Counted from the first letter of the stretch, positions 25,630 to 34,123 are shown. The stretch is DNA of 36,851 nt from an uncultured Luminiphilus sp. (GCA_938091995.1 CALKNZ010000101.1:1-36851), one strand, 5' to 3'. Notes: generated by a model not told the origin, from the sequence alone. Translations and numbers: made by a program.

Positions 25630-27012
25630 CTAGGCCTTAATATACTTATCGAGTGTCGCGTGGAGGTGCCGGATGCGGCTTTCTTGGTAGCTTGCCAGGC
25701 TTACAGCGCCTTTTTTTGAGGCTTTCATGCCGCGTTGTACTGCGGGTAAATTGGCATCATCCTGATCAAAAACAGGGCCTAATGCTCCCAGCTCGGGGGC
25801 AGAGGAAAAAGGCTCATTCTCAGGAATAACAATACAATCGGCGGGGTCTGGTCGATCGCCGCCCTCGGGGTAGCGCAACAGTATCATGACATCGAAAATA
25901 CAGCTGTGAGGATCATCCCCATTGGGCAAGAATCGGTAGACGATATTGCCGTTGTAACCCACCCAAACTTGGAAGTTCGGAAACAGGCTATACAAAATTG
26001 CGTCTTCAAGTTCCGCCATTGTGGCATCTGACAAATTCTGGCCTGAAGCTTCTTCAAATATTTCTCGATTCATATCGGCAACATAGCGTCGAGCTGATAT
26101 ACCCTCTGGCATTTCTACGCCCTCATCGCTATCTAAAGCCATACGGCCCGACAGTTTCAGAATATCTCTGATAATGGCTTCGTCAGAAATATTGTCCAAA
26201 TGCGGGCTATGCACAGCCATCGGTGTCACTGAACGGCTGACATTGTGGCCAAAGGTGTCGTATTGAGAGTTTTCATCACCGGTAAATGTCAGAATTTGCT
26301 TGTGGGTTTCAAGGGTATGCCAAGACTCCATAAAAGCCTCTGCGCCAACCTTCCAGTTGCATTTCATGACCCGCTGAACGTGAACGCCTTTGAAATATTT
26401 TTCCAGCGGATAGCGGGAGAAATGTTCGGGCATAACTTCCATATAGCTTTCAAAGGGTTCGCATTCAGGATCAAAGTTGATAAATACAAAACCACCCCAG
26501 GTGGCTGTTTGCACCTCGGGGAGAGCCATATCGCGGTCGGCAAGATGTTCAAAATCCCATTGGCAGGGAATGCCTTGAAACTCTCCATCAAGGTTCCAAG
26601 TCGCTCCATGAAAAGGGCAGCGGAATTCGCTGACAGTTCCTGACTCATCGCGAAGGCAGCGTCCACGATGAAGGCAGCTGTTTATGAAGCCCCGAATTTC
26701 GCGAGAGGGTGTTCGTGTAATGATGACGCTGTTGTCAATAATGTTGTAAACATGGTGATCACCCGGCTCTGCAATGTCCTCCTCGCGACAGACCATTTGC
26801 CAGACTTTTGGCCACATACGGTCTTTTTCAAGATCAAAAAATGCTTGGCTGATATAGCGATCCACCGATAAATCTTCATCGCCAAGATGTGGATTGCTTT
26901 GCAGTCGCAAGAACTCTGGAACCTCGACAGTCTCCTGATCTAGCAGGTCCTGAAAGGTCGTGCCTTTAAAGCGGCCGCCATCGCCTTGTTTTTTGTCTTC
27001 TGCTTTATTCAT
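25630..27012 (-). CDS. Rieske non-haem iron oxygenase, alpha subunit
   Basis: A 460-residue Rieske oxygenase. The cluster ligands are Cys113/His115 (CLHRG) and Cys132/His135 (CPFHG). The iron site MESWHTLETH has His232 and His237, with Glu229 in the place of the usual Asp. The ATG at 27010-27012 has AGGAG upstream; an in-frame start further upstream (27168) would overlap the thiolase gene by over 100 bp and is rejected. No beta subunit is adjacent. It lies between the thiolase-like gene and the ThuA gene, which points to oxidation of the compound whose CoA ester is later cleaved. A monooxygenase or demethylase reaction is as likely as dihydroxylation. Confidence 0.9.
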   Translation of the reverse strand: MNKAEDKKQGDGGRFKGTTFQDLLDQETVEVPEFLRLQSNPHLGDEDLSVDRYISQAFFDLEKDRMWPKVWQMVCREEDIAEPGDHHVYNIIDNSVIITRTPSREIRGFINSCLHRGRCLRDESGTVSEFRCPFHGATWNLDGEFQGIPCQWDFEHLADRDMALPEVQTATWGGFVFINFDPECEPFESYMEVMPEHFSRYPLEKYFKGVHVQRVMKCNWKVGAEAFMESWHTLETHKQILTFTGDENSQYDTFGHNVSRSVTPMAVHSPHLDNISDEAIIRDILKLSGRMALDSDEGVEMPEGISARRYVADMNREIFEEASGQNLSDATMAELEDAILYSLFPNFQVWVGYNGNIVYRFLPNGDDPHSCIFDVMILLRYPEGGDRPDPADCIVIPENEPFSSAPELGALGPVFDQDDANLPAVQRGMKASKKGAVSLASYQESRIRHLHATLDKYIKA

Positions 27013-27050
27013 TGACCTCTCCTGATCCATTCGTTCTTTGTGACAAGCCT

Positions 27051-28196
27051 TTAGGTTGTCAGAATGTTGACCCCGCTGATACCGGGTGCGCCGTAAACAT
27101 GGGTGTAACCTACTTTTGGGCCGTTGGGAACCTGGCGATTGCCGGCTGTCCCGCGCAGTTGGTGACAAACTTCATACACCTGCCGTAAACCCGAGGCTCC
27201 CACCGGTTCTCCATTAGCCAGACAGCCCCCATCGGTATTGACGGGTAACTTTCCATTGATTTCTGTCGCGCCTTCTTTCAACCAGTGCTCTTGCTCACCA
27301 TGTTCGCAGAACCCGTTTTCCGCTAAATGCATTATTTCGGCACCGACCTCCGTATCTTGTAGCTGCGCGACATCGACATCCTCAGGGCCAATACCTGCAA
27401 ATTCGAAGGCGGCGCGGGAGGCGGTAACTGTGGGTGAGGGGGCGACGGCGGGTGCTTGTGATGGGCTAAAAACCTCGAAGCTTCCGTAGTGGCGTGATCG
27501 CACAACAGCGCTTTTTAGCAACACCGGATTATTGGTAAATTTGTGGGCTAGGTCAGCGCGGCAAAGTACCAGCGCACACCCACCTTCAGCGGGTGAACAA
27601 AACATATATTTATTGAGCGGCTCGCTGACCATTGGCGCCGTGGCAATATCTTCGGCAGATAGCGCAGTTTGTCGCCACGCGGTTGGGGTGATCGACCCGT
27701 TTCGAAAAGCTTTCTCGGCAACTCTGATCAAGCTTTCTCGAGAGATACCGTAGTCATGCATATAGCGCTGAATTTTCATGGCGAAGTATTGGGTAGTTAA
27801 CATCAGCCCTGTTTCTCCGTACCAGTCATCCAGCCCCCAATCTTTTGGTTGTGGGTTAAATGCACCCCGTGCGTGCTTATCGAAGCCCACGACAAGCCCC
27901 AGGTCATATTGGCCCGATTTTATGGCTGAGTAAGCCGCGTTTAACGAGCTGCCACCGGTGGCGCAGCCATTCCAGATATTGGTGAATTGCAGTCCTGTTA
28001 AGCCCAAGAGGTTAACGAGGGAGTCGGCATTGCCCCCATCTTGGCTGCCGCCAAAAGCAAACTCCATGGCTTTGAAGTCAGTGCCTGCATCCGCAATGGC
28101 AGCCCTAGCAGCAATCGCCCCCTGCTCTAGGCCAGAAAGTTTGGGGCTGCGACCAAAAGGATGCAATCCCAACCCAACAATGGCTACGTCCGTCAT
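27051..28196 (-). CDS. Thiolase-fold protein, SCP2-thiolase / Ltp2-like
   Basis: A 381-residue thiolase-superfamily protein. The nucleophile region WNGCATGGSS has Cys78. The usual GHP His motif near residue 330 is GEP (NTDGGCLANGEPVGASG), and the C-terminal Cys motif is replaced by HVYGAPG at 366-372. Such changes occur in the SCP2/Ltp subgroup, where members such as actinobacterial Ltp2 act as retro-aldolases in steroid side-chain loss rather than thiolases. The start overlaps the DUF35 gene stop by 4 bp (ATGA), a coupling typical of the Ltp2-DUF35 pair. Thiolase or retro-aldolase activity cannot be chosen from sequence. Confidence 0.87.
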   Translation of the reverse strand: MTDVAIVGLGLHPFGRSPKLSGLEQGAIAARAAIADAGTDFKAMEFAFGGSQDGGNADSLVNLLGLTGLQFTNIWNGCATGGSSLNAAYSAIKSGQYDLGLVVGFDKHARGAFNPQPKDWGLDDWYGETGLMLTTQYFAMKIQRYMHDYGISRESLIRVAEKAFRNGSITPTAWRQTALSAEDIATAPMVSEPLNKYMFCSPAEGGCALVLCRADLAHKFTNNPVLLKSAVVRSRHYGSFEVFSPSQAPAVAPSPTVTASRAAFEFAGIGPEDVDVAQLQDTEVGAEIMHLAENGFCEHGEQEHWLKEGATEINGKLPVNTDGGCLANGEPVGASGLRQVYEVCHQLRGTAGNRQVPNGPKVGYTHVYGAPGISGVNILTT

Positions 28197-28624
28197 AAAG
28201 CCTCCGCGCTACGAAATTGAAAGGTCATGAGTTGATTGCCTTCGTGATCAAGACGCACCGGAATAATTTCAAGGGACATGGGCAGGCCTATTCGCAAGGC
28301 GTCGGCTGAGTTTTCATGCAGTCTACTCTCAACCTTGAGACCGCAGGCGAGTTCGACATAACCCACGCCATAGGGGCGAAAATTTTCAGGAGTTTCATCG
28401 GTTTGGTAGGGGGCTTTGGGCATAAAGCTTTGTATTGTCCAGGTCCATAGCGTCCCAGAATTGCCTAGTCCTACGACCTCGGTGCGTTCACTGCCACAGG
28501 CACGACAGCTATGCTGGCTTGGAAAAGCGTGTTCGCCACAGTCTTGGCAGCGGCTCCCCAACAACTGTGACGGCGCGTCTGGCCAGCTGAACAAACCTGG
28601 GTGGAGTGGTTGTTGATTTTCCAT
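28193..28624 (-). CDS. DUF35 (OB-fold, zinc-ribbon) acyl-CoA-associated protein
   Basis: A 143-residue DUF35 protein. The zinc ribbon uses Cys26, Cys29, Cys40 and Cys43 (CQDC and CRAC), followed by an OB-fold beginning near GNSGTLWTWT. The ATG at 28622-28624 is chosen with AGAGGGG upstream; an earlier in-frame start at 28675 is possible. DUF35 proteins bind next to thiolase-fold partners, and in steroid-degrading actinobacteria a DUF35 domain is needed by Ltp2. It is the first gene of the minus-strand operon, driven by the promoter at 28842-28870. Confidence 0.86.
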   Translation of the reverse strand: MENQQPLHPGLFSWPDAPSQLLGSRCQDCGEHAFPSQHSCRACGSERTEVVGLGNSGTLWTWTIQSFMPKAPYQTDETPENFRPYGVGYVELACGLKVESRLHENSADALRIGLPMSLEIIPVRLDHEGNQLMTFQFRSAEAL

Positions 28625-28841
28625 GTCGTTGCCCCTCTGTGCTGGTGACCGCGAAGTCGTTGCGTGTTCCGGCATTTAACTCTGGTCAACGCCACAGGTT
28701 ATTTCAATATTATGTCGGGCTTGCTGCGAATGCTGTATTTGGGTTTTGGATTCTCAAGGAAGCCAACCTTTAAGGGAGCCGTAAAAAAACGCGCCCATCA
28801 AAACAGCGCCCCAACAACATTATTTGCTGTGCTTTAGGGTG

Positions 28842-28883
28842 ATACTAGAAACGGTGATAAAAAAAAGCAAGCAGGTTTGTTTG
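28842..28883 (-). promoter_or_regulatory. Promoter and operator (AAGCAAGCA class) of the DUF35-thiolase operon
   Basis: AAGCAAGCAGGTTTGTTTG at 28865-28883 is an imperfect inverted repeat (ideal centre AAGCAAGCA/TGCTTGCTT). On the minus strand it contains -35 TTGCTT (28865-28870), and TAGTAT (28842-28847) follows at exactly 17 bp. It matches sites at 32817 and 35220. The TetR gene divergent from this operon at 28975 is the obvious candidate regulator. A repressor here would block the promoter. The surrounding 28676-28974 region has no gene. Confidence 0.65.
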
Positions 28884-28974
28884 ATATTCGCTATCCATCC
28901 ATTGCGTTTCATCCCACTTTATAGGATTCTCATTCTGTAGCGCCGATGAAAGCGGCAAGACCTGCGAAAATATT

Positions 28975-29682
28975 ATGAGTAAAGCGACAAATTCCTTGAG
29001 CTCGGGTGCAGCAAAGCGAGCATCAGCGTCGGCCAAGAAAAAGACACCAGCATCATCAAATGGATCTCGCGCAGGCGACGGCTGGCAAGCTGAGAAAAGT
29101 GCGCTGACTCGAAAGGCCATCTTGGAGGCGGCGGTTCGATGTCTGGTCGATGAGGGCTACAACAAAACGACAACAGCGATGATTGCTGCCGAGGCCGGCG
29201 TTTCTCGAGGCGCGATGATGCATCATTTTTCGGCTAGAGCCGAGGTTGTCAAGGTGGTGATTGCTTTCTTGCATGAGCGGCGGTTGGATGAATACCGGCA
29301 GCTTATGGGTGAGAAAAATATTTCGAAAAATATCACTCGCGCTGACGTTCGGCGGTCGGTTGAGGCCGCCTGGGAGTACCATAACTTGCCGTCCTTCGTC
29401 GCTTACCAGGAGCTAGTATCTGCGGCTAGGACCGACCCTGAGCTCGGTGAGGTGATTGAGGAATTTGAAAAAGAGTTTGAGAAGCAATTTTTGCTGACGG
29501 CGAAAACAGTGTTTCCTCAGTGGCGTGGCGTTAAGTCGCTGCAAGCGGCACACGACCTTGTGCATTTTGCGATGCATGGTATGGCCACAACTTATCGGTG
29601 TAGCAACAGAAAAAAGCGGGCCGAACGCATCATTGACTTGGTCACCGATCAGTTGGTGTCGATTTACAAACTAGAGTCATAA
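28975..29682 (+). CDS. TetR/AcrR-family transcriptional regulator
   Basis: A 235-residue TetR regulator with a low-complexity Ala/Ser/Lys-rich N-terminal tail of about 45 residues. The DNA-binding domain then spans about residues 46-92 (TRKAILEAAVRCL, GYNKTTTAMIAAEAGVSRGAMMHHF), followed by a helical ligand domain. No good ribosome site precedes the ATG at 28975, so a later start within the tail is possible. It is divergent from the DUF35-thiolase operon and separated from it by the AAGCAAGCA operator. It is likely the repressor of the three sites of that class (28865, 32817, 35220). Confidence 0.9.
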   Translation: MSKATNSLSSGAAKRASASAKKKTPASSNGSRAGDGWQAEKSALTRKAILEAAVRCLVDEGYNKTTTAMIAAEAGVSRGAMMHHFSARAEVVKVVIAFLHERRLDEYRQLMGEKNISKNITRADVRRSVEAAWEYHNLPSFVAYQELVSAARTDPELGEVIEEFEKEFEKQFLLTAKTVFPQWRGVKSLQAAHDLVHFAMHGMATTYRCSNRKKRAERIIDLVTDQLVSIYKLES

Positions 29683-29774
29683 CCTTCGTTGGTTTTTTGA
29701 TAGCCCCAATTTTAGGTCAGCAAATGCATGTTTTTGAGGCCTAGGTTGAACTGAAGCGATTGAGTGGAGTGCGT

Positions 29775-30590
29775 ATGTTTGGAAGTTTCTCTGGCGCAGG
29801 CAAAGTTGTTTCCATTGTAGGGGCAGGATCTCCGGGCAACATGGGTCAGGTTATGGCACGGCGGTTTGCAGCGGCGGGGGCCAAAGTTGTGGTGTCCGGG
29901 CGTCGTACAGATGTGCTGGCTGATTTCGCAGCCTCTATTGATGGTGATTGGGTTGCTTGCGACTTCTGTGACCGCGCGTCTATTGGCCACATGGTTAGCG
30001 AAATTAAGCAGCGACATGGGGCTATCGATGTGGCGATTAACGCGACAGGTTGGGGGTTGTTAAACGGCCTTTGTGAAACCTCCGAGGATGAACTTGATCG
30101 CATGGTGGACCTGCAATTCAAAGGCCCTTTTATCTGGTTGCAACGTCTAGTGGAGGTGATGTCGCTTCAGGAACACGGTTGCATTATTCAAATTTCATCG
30201 GCCACGGCTAAAATCATGTTGGACAATCATGCCGCCTATATGGGTACGAAGGCCGGTATCGATCATGTTATTCGAACAGTCGCCAACGAGTTTGGAGAGA
30301 AGGGTATTCGGGCCAACACAATCTCGCCCGGCTTGACCGATACGCCTATGACGGCTGATGCCCTGCAAAGCCCGGCATTGGCCAATGCGTTCACACAGTG
30401 CTATCCCCTGGGACGATACGGAACCTCCGACGACATTGCCGCTGCTGCTCTGTTCTTGGCAAGCGAAGATTGTTTCATGACAGGCGAGAATCTTCAGGTT
30501 AACGGTGGCTTGTGTTTGCGTCGAAACCCTCGTGCTCACGAGCTTGAGGAGGCAATGATCAAGGCGGGTGAAATTCCCGCGCCGGAATAA
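29775..30590 (+). CDS. Short-chain dehydrogenase/reductase, variant cofactor motif
   Basis: A 271-residue SDR. The cofactor loop reads GAGSPGNMG (16-24) in place of TGxxxGIG, and NATGWG replaces NNAG at 89-94. The active-site residues Ser142, Tyr155 and Lys159 (AAYMGTK) are present. The ATG at 29775 is chosen with GGAG at 29766-29769, 5 nt away; a TTG at 29760 is the in-frame alternative. The changed loops suggest a divergent subgroup, perhaps acting on a hydroxyacyl or alicyclic alcohol. It is 92 nt after the TetR gene and 42 nt before the next SDR. Confidence 0.85.
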   Translation: MFGSFSGAGKVVSIVGAGSPGNMGQVMARRFAAAGAKVVVSGRRTDVLADFAASIDGDWVACDFCDRASIGHMVSEIKQRHGAIDVAINATGWGLLNGLCETSEDELDRMVDLQFKGPFIWLQRLVEVMSLQEHGCIIQISSATAKIMLDNHAAYMGTKAGIDHVIRTVANEFGEKGIRANTISPGLTDTPMTADALQSPALANAFTQCYPLGRYGTSDDIAAAALFLASEDCFMTGENLQVNGGLCLRRNPRAHELEEAMIKAGEIPAPE

Positions 30591-30632
30591 AACCTAGCGC
30601 GTAACTGATTTACAAAAAAAGGAGATGTAATC

Positions 30633-31397
30633 ATGGGATTACTCAGCGATAAAGTTTGTCTTGTGACAGGTGCGGCCTCAAACCCTGGGTTGGGGCATGC
30701 GATTGCGCACTGTTTTGGTGCTGAAGGTGCCACGGTTATAGCGACCGATGTCGATCTTGATGGCGCTAATGCTACGGCTGAAAGTGTTAACGCAGCGGGG
30801 GGTTCGGCAACGGCTTGGCGACAAGATGTTACGGATCCGGAGGGGTGGCAGGCGACATTGGGCCGTATTAAAGATGATCATGGCCGCATTGATGTGCTCG
30901 TAAACAACGCAGGGATCGCGGTTCTGAAGCGGCTGGAAGACATTACCCTTGAAGACTACAACCGCCAGATGGTGGTCAATATGACCAGCCTGTTTTTAGG
31001 TACCCAATCAGCCGTTGCCATGATGCGAGAAACCGGCACTAAGGGGTCGATAATTAACATGTCCTCCATCGCCGCACTTATCGGAGTGATAGGGGTCAGC
31101 GCCTACGCGGCGAGTAAAGGAGGAGTCCTTGGCTTTACCAAAGCGGTCGCCGCTGAAACTTCCGCAGAGGGGATACGCTGCAACACCATTCATCCGGGTA
31201 TGATTGCGACCAATATGAACGTGCAGGCATCGACTGAAAATTCGGACGAGTACGATGCGATTGTGTCGTCGATTCCTATGGGCTATATGGGAGCCCCCAA
31301 GACCATTGGTGATGCGGCGTTATTTTTGGCGAGCGATCTGTCGGCTTATATCACTGGAACACAGTTAGTGGTTGATGGTGGCGTTATTAATCAATAA
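30633..31397 (+). CDS. Short-chain dehydrogenase/reductase (FabG-like)
   Basis: A 254-residue classical SDR. TGAASNPGLG at 12-21 is the cofactor loop, with an insertion, NNAG is at 91-94, and the active-site residues are Ser145, Tyr158 and Lys162 (YAASK). A strong ribosome site (GGAGAT) precedes the ATG. It is 42 nt after another SDR and 80 nt before the NTF2-fold gene, so a short plus-strand operon is likely. The substrate is unknown. Confidence 0.9.
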   Translation: MGLLSDKVCLVTGAASNPGLGHAIAHCFGAEGATVIATDVDLDGANATAESVNAAGGSATAWRQDVTDPEGWQATLGRIKDDHGRIDVLVNNAGIAVLKRLEDITLEDYNRQMVVNMTSLFLGTQSAVAMMRETGTKGSIINMSSIAALIGVIGVSAYAASKGGVLGFTKAVAAETSAEGIRCNTIHPGMIATNMNVQASTENSDEYDAIVSSIPMGYMGAPKTIGDAALFLASDLSAYITGTQLVVDGGVINQ

Positions 31398-31477
31398 AAG
31401 TTCTGCGGCCTAGCATCGTTGCTAATGCGTCTGATACCGCTGAGTAGTGCGGTCGTACACGGTAGTTTGGAGACCCT

Positions 31478-31879
31478 ATGAATAATTTTGAGGATCAGTT
31501 GGAGATTCGCGCTTTACTCGAGCGCTACTGCGACGGTGTGAATCAGCGAGATGCTGAGATCTGGGGTGGTACTTGGGCGAATGACGCAGTCTGGGAATTA
31601 CCTCATCTCGATATGGCTGGGATTAGCGGGCGAGACAACATTGTTGCAGCTTGGCTAGAGGCCATGCAGCTTTTTCCCTTCGTTAATATGATGGCGCATC
31701 CCGGCTACATACGCGTTGATGGAGATCGCGCTGTCATGCGCAGCTATACCAGCGAGGTTGCGGTCATGCAGGACGGCACTCAAATTGACCCTAGAGGCGA
31801 GTATGAGGATGAGTGCGTTCGCGAGAACGGGGAGTGGAAGTTCTCACTAAGGCGCTTTCGGGTGTTACATGGAGAGTAG
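31478..31879 (+). CDS. NTF2-fold / SnoaL-like protein
   Basis: A 133-residue SnoaL-like protein: EIRALLERYCDGVNQRDAEIWG, a WELPHLDMAGISGRDNI segment, and a C-terminal KFSLRRFRVLHG strand. The fold is shared with ketosteroid isomerase and with beta subunits of ring-hydroxylating dioxygenases, but those beta subunits are longer (about 160-180 residues). The start at 31478 has only GAG nearby as a ribosome site. It is downstream of two SDRs, likely in the same transcript. A role in isomerisation or as an accessory of the nearby Rieske oxygenase is possible, without direct evidence. Confidence 0.8.
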   Translation: MNNFEDQLEIRALLERYCDGVNQRDAEIWGGTWANDAVWELPHLDMAGISGRDNIVAAWLEAMQLFPFVNMMAHPGYIRVDGDRAVMRSYTSEVAVMQDGTQIDPRGEYEDECVRENGEWKFSLRRFRVLHGE

Positions 31880-31898
31880 GTCGGCCAGCCGGCACCTA
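31877..31898. terminator. Weak hairpin between convergent NTF2 and SDR genes
   Basis: TAGGT at 31877-31881 pairs with ACCTA at 31894-31898, and CGGC with GCCG inside, leaving a 2-nt bulge. It begins at the stop codon of the NTF2-fold gene and lies 12 nt before the stop of the convergent SDR. There is no clear T run. Possible shared terminator only. Confidence 0.3.
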
Positions 31899-31910
31899 GC
31901 CAGGTTTCAT

Positions 31911-32693
31911 TCAAACGCCTGGTAGGCCAGCAGTCGAGCCGCCATCAATAACCAATTCAGAGCCCGTCATAAAGCGTGATTCATCGGAGCCCAGATAAAG
32001 CAATAGGCTCACGATCTCCTCCATCTGACCCAGACGTCCCATCGGCGCAATGCCCTCGAGCATGGAGCGCGCTGCTGATGGGTCGGGTGCGCCATTGATG
32101 GCGCCCTCAATCAGCGGTGTTTCAATGACCCCAGGGTGGATTGTGTTAACTCGTATATTTGTTTTTTCTTTGGCTAGGTGCACTGCACTCGATTTTGCGA
32201 GCAAACGCATAGCGCCCTTGGTGGTTGAGTAAGTGACGTCACCGGCAAGTGCTAAAATACCGTTGATTGAGCTGTTAAGAACAATCGACCCACCTGGACC
32301 CTCTGGGTTGGCACGCATGAGTTCTGCAGCGGCCTTAATCGTCATCATAGGTCCGGTTAAATTTATGTCGAGCAGGTTTTGCCAGGCCTCCGGCGTCACA
32401 TCTTCCACGTTGCTATCACCCGCGTTAGTGCCGGCGTTGGCGAAAGCGATATCGAGGCGACCAAACTTATTTTTAATGAAGTCCTTTACCGCCGACCAGC
32501 CCTGAATGTCCTGAACGGCATGCTGCAGGAAGTTTGCCCCTGTTGCCGCAGAGATAGCCCCTCCCGCTTCAGTATTGTTCCCGGTGAATACGACGCTGGC
32601 GCCCTCCATCATGAAGCGCTCTACGGTGGCTTTACCGATGCCATTGGTTCCGCCGGTAATTAGTGCCACTTTGCCAGCGAGTTTGTCGCCCAT
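31911..32693 (-). CDS. Short-chain dehydrogenase/reductase
   Basis: A 260-residue SDR with TGGTNGIG at 13-20, ANAG at 85-88 in place of NNAG, and active-site residues Ser142, Tyr155 and Lys159 (YSTTK). AAAGGA precedes the ATG. It is divergent from the Rieske oxygenase at 32945 and shares its operator at 32817-32834. Control by the TetR at 28975 is likely. The substrate is unknown, probably a hydroxyl made on the pathway substrate. Confidence 0.89.
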   Translation of the reverse strand: MGDKLAGKVALITGGTNGIGKATVERFMMEGASVVFTGNNTEAGGAISAATGANFLQHAVQDIQGWSAVKDFIKNKFGRLDIAFANAGTNAGDSNVEDVTPEAWQNLLDINLTGPMMTIKAAAELMRANPEGPGGSIVLNSSINGILALAGDVTYSTTKGAMRLLAKSSAVHLAKEKTNIRVNTIHPGVIETPLIEGAINGAPDPSAARSMLEGIAPMGRLGQMEEIVSLLLYLGSDESRFMTGSELVIDGGSTAGLPGV

Positions 32694-32793
32694 AGGTTCG
32701 TCCTTTGCTGCCTTCTTGACCGGATTGGCAGCACACGCGGGTTAGCTTACTGGCCGTTGTTGGACTTTGGTCGAGTCTGCAGGCCGGGACTTA

Positions 32794-32834
32794 AGGGTAT
32801 GTAAGCGACCAGAAAAAAGCAAGCATGCTTGACT
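32794..32834. promoter_or_regulatory. Operator (AAGCAAGCA class) in the divergent SDR / Rieske promoter region
   Basis: CAAGCATGCTTG at 32820-32831 is a perfect 12-bp palindrome, inside AAGCAAGCATGCTTGACTT (32817-32835). On the minus strand, TTGCTT (32817-32822) and TACCCT (32794-32799) are 17 bp apart. On the plus strand, TTGACT (32829-32834) could be a -35 for the Rieske gene, though no good -10 follows. It matches sites 28865 and 35220. This is the best-conserved symmetric copy of the class. Confidence 0.6.
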
Positions 32835-32944
32835 TTTTATGGGGTCAATTCTAGCCTCAGGCACTGGATAAGCGGTGACGGTGCGTGCTTGGTATGCGCG
32901 GGCGTGGCTTTGTGAATAAACTGGAAAAGAGTCGGGAGTCGTTA

Positions 32945-34117
32945 ATGGACAGGCACGCACTTTATAATGAGATGGCATCCCGATTACGCGATCATGTCGC
33001 TAATGGCACCACTGACAGCGCGGCAGATACGTTGCGAGTGCCTGCCAGTCAGTACACCGACGCCGATGTCTGGCACAAGGAAATGAATGGCATTTTCAAG
33101 AGTTTGCCCATTTTAGTGGGCTTATCTCATGAAATTCCTGAGAAAGGGGACTTCAAAACCCTTGATGTGCTGGGCATGCCTTTGTTGATTTGCCGGCAAG
33201 CGGATGGTTCGGCTAAGGTTTTGATGAACGTTTGCAGCCATAGAGGGATGATTCTTGAATCGCGTCCTTCAGGCAATAAAAAGACGTTCAGCTGTCCCTA
33301 TCATGCGTGGACTTACGGTGGTGATGGTCGCCTTAGAGGCGTCGCCGACGTCGTTAAGTTTGGTGAAGATTGTCGAGGTGATCGTGATCTTGTGGTCTTT
33401 CCCTGTCATGAGGAGGGTGGGCTTATCTTCGCCGTGCTCGATCCGGCTTCCGAGTGCGATATTCGAAGTTTTCTCGGTGAGATGATGGACGACATTGGAG
33501 CGAAGCACTTTGAAGATTGGCACTATGTGGGACAACGCGTGATTCATGGTGCCAACTGGAAAGTTGCGCTTGATGGTTACTTAGAGGGATATCACTTTCA
33601 GGCTGCGCATCCCGAAACAATAGCACCGAGAACCTACACAAATATCATGGCGTTTGAGGCCTACGGACCGCACATGCTAGTAGGGTACCCTGCGAAAACG
33701 ATTGAGAAGCTTAAGGATGTCCCCAAGGATGAGCTCTGGGAGCATGAGAATGATGGCTACGACTTTATCCGGTTGTTTTTCCCGAATGTGTCAATTTTTG
33801 TAGCGCCCGAGATTACTCAAATCGCGCAACTGATTCCGGGCCCCGGACCACTCGAAAATACTACGGTGCTCCACTTTATTCACCATACAAAACCCGAGGA
33901 TGCCGAGGCCTCTGCAGCACTAGAGGCGATGGCAGACTGGCTCAAGCAGGTAGTAGATGAAGAGGATTACCAAGTGGGTTTGCAGGTTCAGCGAGGGTTG
34001 CAGTCGGGGCACTTAGCGGATGTCATTTTTGGTAAAAACGAGAGCGGCAACCAGTTTGCCCATCGGTGTATCCAATACTATGCCGAAGGCGCTGAAGGTG
34101 AGTTTCCCACGCTATAG
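32945..34117 (+). CDS. Rieske non-haem iron oxygenase, alpha subunit
   Basis: A 390-residue Rieske oxygenase. The cluster ligands are Cys97/His99 (CSHRG) and Cys117/His120 (CPYHAW). The iron site LEGYHFQAAH has His217 and His222, with Glu214 in place of Asp. The ATG at 32945 is chosen with GGGAG at 32934-32938, 6 nt away; an in-frame start at 32885 adds 20 atypical residues. No beta-subunit gene adjoins it. It is divergent from an SDR with a shared operator. Electrons may come from the Rieske ferredoxin at 35303, which has the same class of operator. Confidence 0.9.
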   Translation: MDRHALYNEMASRLRDHVANGTTDSAADTLRVPASQYTDADVWHKEMNGIFKSLPILVGLSHEIPEKGDFKTLDVLGMPLLICRQADGSAKVLMNVCSHRGMILESRPSGNKKTFSCPYHAWTYGGDGRLRGVADVVKFGEDCRGDRDLVVFPCHEEGGLIFAVLDPASECDIRSFLGEMMDDIGAKHFEDWHYVGQRVIHGANWKVALDGYLEGYHFQAAHPETIAPRTYTNIMAFEAYGPHMLVGYPAKTIEKLKDVPKDELWEHENDGYDFIRLFFPNVSIFVAPEITQIAQLIPGPGPLENTTVLHFIHHTKPEDAEASAALEAMADWLKQVVDEEDYQVGLQVQRGLQSGHLADVIFGKNESGNQFAHRCIQYYAEGAEGEFPTL

Positions 34118-34123
34118 AAATTT

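Noticed and set aside
25630-27012. KshA-type 3-ketosteroid 9-alpha-hydroxylase
   Set aside because: The iron site has Glu instead of the Asp of KshA-like enzymes, and no ketosteroid dehydrogenase or ring-cleavage genes are in the window.
27013-27168. N-terminal extension of the Rieske oxygenase
   Set aside because: It overlaps the thiolase gene by over 100 bp and is Arg/Ser-rich without similarity to Rieske proteins; the ATG at 27012 has a good ribosome site.
31478-31879. Beta subunit of a ring-hydroxylating dioxygenase
   Set aside because: The fold is related, but the protein is too short and is not next to an alpha subunit on the same strand.
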